Assembly (NCBI GenBank): GCA_030378005.1
Contig: JAUCGF010000117.1
Coordinates: 1 to 46,704 of the forward strand
Length of the DNA: 46,704 bases
Direction of reading: 5' to 3'
DNA from: Desulfococcaceae bacterium HSG9
Lineage (GTDB): Bacteria; Desulfobacterota; Desulfobacteria; Desulfobacterales; JAUCGF01
Shown here: positions 41,822 to 46,704 of the stretch, one piece after another
Position numbering within the stretch: the first letter of the stretch is position 1
How the letters are laid out: each line of letters begins with the position of its first letter
Notes under the pieces: generated by a model
Databases searched by the model: none
The model's input: the letters and a program-made list of their open reading frames with translations, nothing else
What the model was told of the DNA's origin: nothing
Program-made: the position numbers and the translations under genes

Positions 41822-44800
41822 TTTCATCTCCGAAGATCAAATCGAAAAAGCCTTGCTTCAGAAGCTGCGCAAGCAGTTCGATTATGAACTGCTGAACTGC
41901 TACACTTCCAATCGGGATGATCTGAATGACCGCTCCAAGCGCACCGACAAGCGCGATGTGATCCTCGCAGACCGTTTGAAAGCCGCCGCGATTCGCCTGA
42001 ACCCCGCCATTCCGGAACCGGCCATTGATCAGGCCCTGACCCAATTGACCGGCAAACGCCAAGCCATGTCGCCCATCGCGGCCAATCGGGAGATTGATGC
42101 CCTGATTCGTAACGGCATTCCGGTGGTGTACAAAAACGCGGACGGCAAGAAAACGCAAGAGCGGCTGCGGGTGATCGATTTCAACCATCCGGCGGCAAAT
42201 CGCTTTCTGGCCGTATCCCAACTTTGGATCAAGGGCGAGCTGTATTTTCGGCGGCCGGATATCCTGCTCTATGTCAACGGCATTCCCCTGGTGTTCATCG
42301 AACTGAAAAACTCCAACGTCAAACTGAAAACCGCTTTTGACGACAACCTTACAAACTATAAAAACGACATTCCGCAGCTCTTTCTGACCAACGCCTTTTG
42401 CATCCTTTCCAATGCCATCGAGACGCGGGCAGGCAGTTTCACGGCCGGGTGGGAGCATTTTTTCAACTGGCTGCGTGTGGAAGATGAAAAGGAGAAAGTG
42501 GACCGGGAGAAGGTCAAACGGCAAGGCACCAGCTTGGAATACGCCGCGGCCGGACTCTGCGACCCCGGCAAGCTGCTGGATTATATCGAAAACTTCATCA
42601 TCTATCACAAAGCGACCCAGAAAATCATCGCCATGAATCACCAATTCATGGGCGTCAATAATGCCTTCCGGGTTTTTAAAAAGCGTGAGGGGCGACAGGG
42701 CAAGCTCGGAGTTTTCTGGCACACCCAGGGATCGGGCAAAAGCTTTTCCATGATCTTTTATGTGCGCAAGATTTTCCGCAAGCTCACCGGCAATTATACA
42801 TTTGCGGTGATCACCGACCGCGATGATCTGGACGGCCAGATTTACCGTAATTTTCTGGAAACCGGCGCGGTCAAAAAACACGAGGCCGCTCAACCGAAAA
42901 ACAGCGCCGAAATGCGCCAATTTCTGAGGCAAAACAAGCGCATCATTTTCACCTTGATCCAGAAATTCCGCTATGAAAAAGGCAAGGATTATCCCTTGCT
43001 CTCCGACCGGGATGATATCATCGTCATGGCGGATGAAGCGCATCGCACGCAGTATAAAGCCCTGGCCGAAAATATGCGCCTGGGTCTGCCCAACGCCCAA
43101 TATATCGCTTTCACCGGTACGCCGCTGTTAGGCCGGGAGCGCAAGACCAATGCCTGGTTCGGTGATTATGTCAGCGAATACAACTTCCGCCAGTCTATGG
43201 ATGAAGGCGCCACGGTGCCGCTTTTTTATCAAAAGCGGGTACACGAAGTCCTGATTCAAAATGAAGACCTGAGCCAAGAGTTTTACGAGATATTGGAAGA
43301 TGAAAACTTAGATGACGCCCAACAGGCCAAACTGGAGAAAAAATTCGCTCGTGAAATCGAAGTGATCAAGCGCGATGACCGGCTGGAAACCATTGCCAAA
43401 GATATCGTGTATCACTTTCCGCGCCGGGGCTATCTCGGCAAGGGGATGGTTATCGCGGTGGACAAATTCACGACTGTCAAGATGTATGACAAGGTGAAAC
43501 GGCTATGGCAAGAAGCGATCAAAACCCTGCGCGGACGCATCCAAAAATCCGTCAATGATATCGAAAAGCACCGGCTTAAAAAAATCGTGAAATACATGCG
43601 CCGGGTGGAGATGGCCGTGGTGGTCAGCGGCGATGCCGGCGAGGAAGACAAATTCAAGGCCCGTGGGCTTACCATTCAACCGCACCGGATGCGCATAGAT
43701 CAAGTGGATAAACACGGCCACGATATCGAATATAATTTCAAAGACCCGCAACATCCGCTGCAACTGGTTTTTCTCTGCGCCATGTGGCTGACCGGTTTTG
43801 ACGCGCCCACGGTTTCGACCCTGTATCTTGACAAACCCATGAAAGACCATACCCTGATGCAGACTATCGCCCGCGCCAACCGGGTGACCTCTTTTCAGAT
43901 CAATGGCGTGATCAAGCGCAACGGTGAAATCGTGGATTACTACAATGTTTTCCGCAACATGAAAAAGGCCCTTAAAACGTATGCCCAGGGCGGAGATGAG
44001 CTAGATGATCCGCCGGTGCAGGACAAAGCGCAACTGTTCGTGCTGTTGGATGACGCCATTGAGCAGGGCCTGGCTTTCTGCCGCGAACGGGAGATTGATA
44101 TGGCGGGTATCCTGACAAGCCCGCGTGTGTTCAAAAATATCAGCCTGTTCAATGATTATGCTGACATTTTGCTTGGCAATGACCAATGGCGCAAGACTTT
44201 CAATGTTTATGAAAATACGATTACTTCTTTGTATGAAGCCTGCAAGCCCGAAGTGCTGGGACGCGAATCCGGCCGGAAAGTTGCCGTGTTCCAATATCTG
44301 CGCGGAGTGATTGAAGTTCATATCGACCGGCAGGATATTGATGCGGTAAACCTGCGCATCGCGGTCTTGCTTGATGAAAGCATCGTGGCGGAACAACCGG
44401 CCGAACTCAGCGTCGCTCTGTCAAAGCCGACTTACCAAATTGTGCAAACCGGCAAAACCTGGGATCTCAGCAAAATCGACTTTGAAAAACTCAAGCAAGA
44501 TTTCCAAAACGCCCCTTATAAAAATATCGAAATCGCCGATTTGCGCGCGTTCATCGAAACCAAGATCGAACAGATGCTGCAACAAAATATGACCCGAACC
44601 GATTTTGCCCAAAGGTTGGAAGAAATCGTCAACGCCTATAACGCCGGCGGTTCATCCACGGAGAATTGTTATGACGACCTGATGAAATTTGCCAAGGATT
44701 TAAAGGATGAAGAGGCGCGCGGCGTTCGGGAAGGTTTATCCGAAGACGAGTTGGAAATCTATGATCTGCTGAAAAAAGAATCCATGACCCGTGCCGATAA

Positions 44801-45041
44801 GCAAAAGGTCAAGCTGGCCGCCAAGTCTCTGCTGCAAAGGCTGCTGGAAAAACACCCCAAGGTGCTGGTGCAAGATTGGCATAAAGATTCCCAGACTAAA
44901 ACCATCGTCCGCTCCACCGTTGAAAAGGTTTTAGACGATAACCTGCCAGACAGTTACGACCCGATATTTAAAGAAAAATGTGATGATGTTTTTCAAATGA
45001 TGGTGCGATATGCTGATAGGGGGTTGAAATGGGCGGCGTGA
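41814..45041 (+). CDS. hsdR: type I restriction-modification endonuclease/translocase subunit
   Basis: 1075 residues from ATG 41814; an in-frame ATG at 41784 would overlap hsdS further. The start MPNFISEDQIEKAL is typical of the family. The N-terminal nuclease has RRPDILLYVNGIPLVFIELK (PD-ExK), then the SF2 motor with Walker A FWHTQGSGKSF, VMADEAHRTQY (DEAH box), FTGTPL and a helicase C-terminal part with LTGFDAPTV and QTIARANR. It cuts DNA after ATP-driven translocation. All catalytic motifs look intact. It completes a full hsdMSR operon. Confidence 0.96.
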   Translation: MPNFISEDQIEKALLQKLRKQFDYELLNCYTSNRDDLNDRSKRTDKRDVILADRLKAAAIRLNPAIPEPAIDQALTQLTGKRQAMSPIAANREIDALIRNGIPVVYKNADGKKTQERLRVIDFNHPAANRFLAVSQLWIKGELYFRRPDILLYVNGIPLVFIELKNSNVKLKTAFDDNLTNYKNDIPQLFLTNAFCILSNAIETRAGSFTAGWEHFFNWLRVEDEKEKVDREKVKRQGTSLEYAAAGLCDPGKLLDYIENFIIYHKATQKIIAMNHQFMGVNNAFRVFKKREGRQGKLGVFWHTQGSGKSFSMIFYVRKIFRKLTGNYTFAVITDRDDLDGQIYRNFLETGAVKKHEAAQPKNSAEMRQFLRQNKRIIFTLIQKFRYEKGKDYPLLSDRDDIIVMADEAHRTQYKALAENMRLGLPNAQYIAFTGTPLLGRERKTNAWFGDYVSEYNFRQSMDEGATVPLFYQKRVHEVLIQNEDLSQEFYEILEDENLDDAQQAKLEKKFAREIEVIKRDDRLETIAKDIVYHFPRRGYLGKGMVIAVDKFTTVKMYDKVKRLWQEAIKTLRGRIQKSVNDIEKHRLKKIVKYMRRVEMAVVVSGDAGEEDKFKARGLTIQPHRMRIDQVDKHGHDIEYNFKDPQHPLQLVFLCAMWLTGFDAPTVSTLYLDKPMKDHTLMQTIARANRVTSFQINGVIKRNGEIVDYYNVFRNMKKALKTYAQGGDELDDPPVQDKAQLFVLLDDAIEQGLAFCREREIDMAGILTSPRVFKNISLFNDYADILLGNDQWRKTFNVYENTITSLYEACKPEVLGRESGRKVAVFQYLRGVIEVHIDRQDIDAVNLRIAVLLDESIVAEQPAELSVALSKPTYQIVQTGKTWDLSKIDFEKLKQDFQNAPYKNIEIADLRAFIETKIEQMLQQNMTRTDFAQRLEEIVNAYNAGGSSTENCYDDLMKFAKDLKDEEARGVREGLSEDELEIYDLLKKESMTRADKQKVKLAAKSLLQRLLEKHPKVLVQDWHKDSQTKTIVRSTVEKVLDDNLPDSYDPIFKEKCDDVFQMMVRYADRGLKWAA

Positions 45042-45060
45042 GTTGCGGCCCTAATCTTTT

Positions 45061-45206
45061 TCGATTAAGATTAAGATTAAGATTAAGATTACGATTACGA
45101 TTACGAGAAGATTGAGTCAGTAGGTTGGGTTAGCGCAGCGTAACCCGACGTTAATATACGATAATCATTTTCGATTACGATTACGATTAAGATTAAGATT
45201 ACGAGA
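45061..45206. repeat. two hexamer arrays flanking a palindrome
   Basis: GATTAA units change to GATTAC units in both array 1 (45061-45107) and array 2 (45170-45206, order GATTAC then GATTAA). Between them is the GGTTGGGTTA-GCGCAGCG-TAACCCGACG palindrome (45122-45149). The unit is the same as in the cores of the miniature elements at 33956 and 36550. Confidence 0.85.
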
Positions 45207-45261
45207 AGGTTGAGATTGGCAAAGGGCTTTATTTAACTGCCTGAAAATGGAGATGCGGATT

Positions 45262-45924
45262 ATGGCCAAGAGTTTAACCGATCTGCCGGAACATGATCGG
45301 CCCCGTGAAAAAATGCTGCGCAAAGGGGCCGGCGCCTTGTCTGACAAGGAACTGGTCGCCATTTTGTTGGGGTTCGGAACCAAGGGCCATGATGTCATGA
45401 GCGTGGCCAAGCAAATTGTCCGACTGGTAGATGACCATCACGGCAGACCCGACCTAACCGATCTCCAAAGCGTGGAAGGCGTAGGGCCGGCCAAAGCTGC
45501 CCTTATCGCAGCGGCCCTGGAGTTCGCTCGCCGCCGCATCCGGCCCGAGGGCGTCAAGATTAAAACGCCCTTAGACGTGCTGCCCTTAGTGCGCCATTAC
45601 GCAGATCGCCTTCAGGAATACTTTCTGTGCATCTCCTTAAACGGCGCCAATGAAGTCATCACCTGCCGCGTGGTCTCGGTCGGCCTGGTCAATACAACCC
45701 AGGTCCATCCGCGCGAAGTGTTTGCCGATCCCATTACGGACCGCGCCTCGTCGGTCGCCCTGGCTCACAACCATCCCTCCGGCGACCTTGCGCCCAGCAA
45801 AGAGGATATTGGAGTCACGCGGCAGCTTCGGAAAGCCGGCGAAATTCTCGGTATCAGCGTATTGGATCATATTATTTTCAACACTAAAGGGCATTATAGT
45901 TTTTTGGAGAATGGTTATTTGTGA
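45262..45924 (+). CDS. radC: RadC-family JAB/MPN-domain protein
   Basis: 220 residues from ATG 45262, nine bases after GGAG. It has the N-terminal helix-hairpin-helix-like part (GAGALSDKELVAILLGFGTKG, LQSVEGVGPAKAALI) and the metal-site JAB domain: GANEVITCRVVSVG, then AHNHPSGDLAPSKEDIGVT and LDHIIF. RadC proteins are common next to restriction and other defence genes, and their DNA-repair role is disputed. Here it follows hsdR on the same strand across ~220 bases of repeats. Catalytic residues look intact. Confidence 0.92.
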   Translation: MAKSLTDLPEHDRPREKMLRKGAGALSDKELVAILLGFGTKGHDVMSVAKQIVRLVDDHHGRPDLTDLQSVEGVGPAKAALIAAALEFARRRIRPEGVKIKTPLDVLPLVRHYADRLQEYFLCISLNGANEVITCRVVSVGLVNTTQVHPREVFADPITDRASSVALAHNHPSGDLAPSKEDIGVTRQLRKAGEILGISVLDHIIFNTKGHYSFLENGYL

Positions 45925-46511
45925 TAGAAGATGTTTGATGGTTGTTCACTTCCCTTCACCTACCAAAACAGGTGAAACCCTGATTAGGATCAGAGATAAA
46001 ATAACTTCTCTATCATCAACAATAGGAGTGCGGCCAAAGCCGTACAGCAAGATATTCACCGCTATGAAGAAACTCAGGAAAATCCCAGCCGCTTTAGGAA
46101 GATTACAAGATTTTTACAGGAACTTACTTTGGTATTGCTAAGTTGTAGGGTGGGCAACCGCATGATTCAACCGGTATTTATTGCTGAACAAAACGGCAAA
46201 ACATAAATGCTGTCAGGTGCATCAGAAATCGGATTTTTTGGAAAAATCCGATTTCTTAAATTGCTTGAAAACAATGGCCTGTGTTTGAAATGGCAGGCAA
46301 AATGCCGACGAAGGTTTGTACAAGTGCGGGCGTTGCAGTTTTTAAAACCTTTTTAGTAACAAATCTTTGGAATCAGACTGCAACAAACTGAAATCACATT
46401 GATTTTGCTTGTATTTCTAAATAACGTTTATAATTACCATTGTTACTCATAGGTTTGGTCTCGGTTTTGACCGAGGGGAACGCTTATAGTTCCGGTCAAT
46501 TGACTTGATAC
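45925..46511. other. gene-free stretch with element fragments
   Basis: It holds one end of the TA-type miniature element (TTAGGATCAGAGATAAAATAAC from 45984), a GGAGTGC motif (46025-46031) and an open stretch of ~60 codons without a start (46024-46206). It also holds the hairpin at 46224-46256 and a small CTCGGT/ACCGAG stem (46460-46475), which could end transcription of the minus-strand gene to its right. Confidence 0.5.
46224..46256. terminator. hairpin AGAAATCGGATTTTT
   Basis: AGAAATCGGATTTTT and its exact reverse complement (46242-46256) are separated by three bases. A long T-run after the right arm is lacking, so it may be a mobile palindrome rather than a terminator. Compare the AAAAATCGGGTTT repeat at 20126. 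Confidence 0.5.
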
Positions 46512-46704
46512 CTATTTTTTGGCATCCATCAAAGCATCTTCTTTCCAAAATCGGTCTTCAATTTCGCGTATTTTTCTGATCAACCCTTCACACGTTTTAC
46601 CAGTAACACCATCAAATGCCTTTTTAAGTTGAGACAGTAAATTTTCCATTGTGAAATCACAAGTGCGTGCGATCTGATTTTTCACAACGGCCCGGCACGT
46701 TTCT
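46512..46704 (-). CDS. partial gene, probable transposase C-terminus
   Basis: The minus-strand frame is open from the window edge to TAG at 46512-46514 and codes 64 residues, including ETCRAVVKNQIARTC, FDGVTGKTCEGLIRK and a charged tail. The pattern resembles the C-terminus of some IS630-like transposases, but I cannot name it with certainty. The gene continues beyond the window. Confidence 0.45.
   Translation of the reverse strand, partial: ETCRAVVKNQIARTCDFTMENLLSQLKKAFDGVTGKTCEGLIRKIREIEDRFWKEDALMDAKK

Noticed and set aside
41751..43100. Long minus-strand open frame opposite hsdR
   Set aside because: Same reason: an antisense shadow of intact hsdR with no ribosome binding site or domain.
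46024..46206. Open stretch of ~60 codons after radC
   Set aside because: It lacks a start codon and motif, and begins in a GGAGTGC repeat. It may be a gene relic but I cannot support it.

Overview
The window looks like a chromosome segment of a moderate-GC Gram-negative bacterium, most plausibly a Desulfobacterota (deltaproteobacterial) lineage. I infer this from the late cobalamin genes with CbiR, a c-type haem sensor, an MMPL/LpxL-type envelope module, dense decayed IS elements and many short palindromic repeats. No rRNA or tRNA gene was seen, so the lineage is not proven.

Layout. 1-9.4 kb is an IS graveyard: at least seven decayed transposase genes (a family seen twice in opposite orientation, ISAs1-like, a DETFHPE-type family, IS1380, IS630 twice, and two further DDE families). 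One intact gene survives in it, an AMP-forming acyl ligase. 9.5-11.5 kb carries a STAND/NACHT ATPase fused to a C-terminal formylglycine-generating-enzyme (FGE/C-type-lectin) domain. Its last ~40 residues look like the variable region of a diversity-generating retroelement (DGR) target: 26 of 27 consecutive codons end in C or T, and a GRNA-type tetraloop hairpin follows the stop codon. No reverse transcriptase or template repeat is visible here, so it would be a remote target. 11.6-20.8 kb holds an APC permease with two USP domains, a CoA-transferase/GNAT fusion, an orphan Tll0287/HAMP haem sensor, a PstS-like binding protein, a small membrane protein, an alpha/beta hydrolase and an exported cyclophilin.

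21.1-27.5 kb is a late cobamide operon (cobQ, cobU, cobS, threonine-phosphate decarboxylase, cbiB, cbiR) interrupted by a small antitoxin/PIN pair. 27.5-32 kb is on the minus strand: an SGNH hydrolase with three DUF5648-type repeats, then thioredoxin-like protein, aroC and a prephenate dehydrogenase in one likely operon. 32.3-37.7 kb holds a DUF4338/DruA-like gene followed by GT2 glycosyltransferase, MMPL exporter and LpxL-like acyltransferase, which resembles part of an aryl-polyene or related lipid-export locus. Its intergenic gaps are filled with miniature elements. 37.8-38.3 kb has a long hairpin and 2.6 tandem copies of a 152-bp repeat. 38.5-45.9 kb is a complete type I restriction-modification operon (hsdM-hsdS-hsdR) followed by radC. 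The window ends in a partial reverse-strand gene of transposase-like character.

Two themes link the window. It is rich in conflict and accessory genes: the STAND-FGE protein, DruA-like gene, type I RM, PIN pair and RadC. Its intergenic spaces carry a non-autonomous TA-targeting element family, whose boundaries are proven by one copy that splits a known type of palindrome, plus hexamer arrays and GGAGTGC hairpins.
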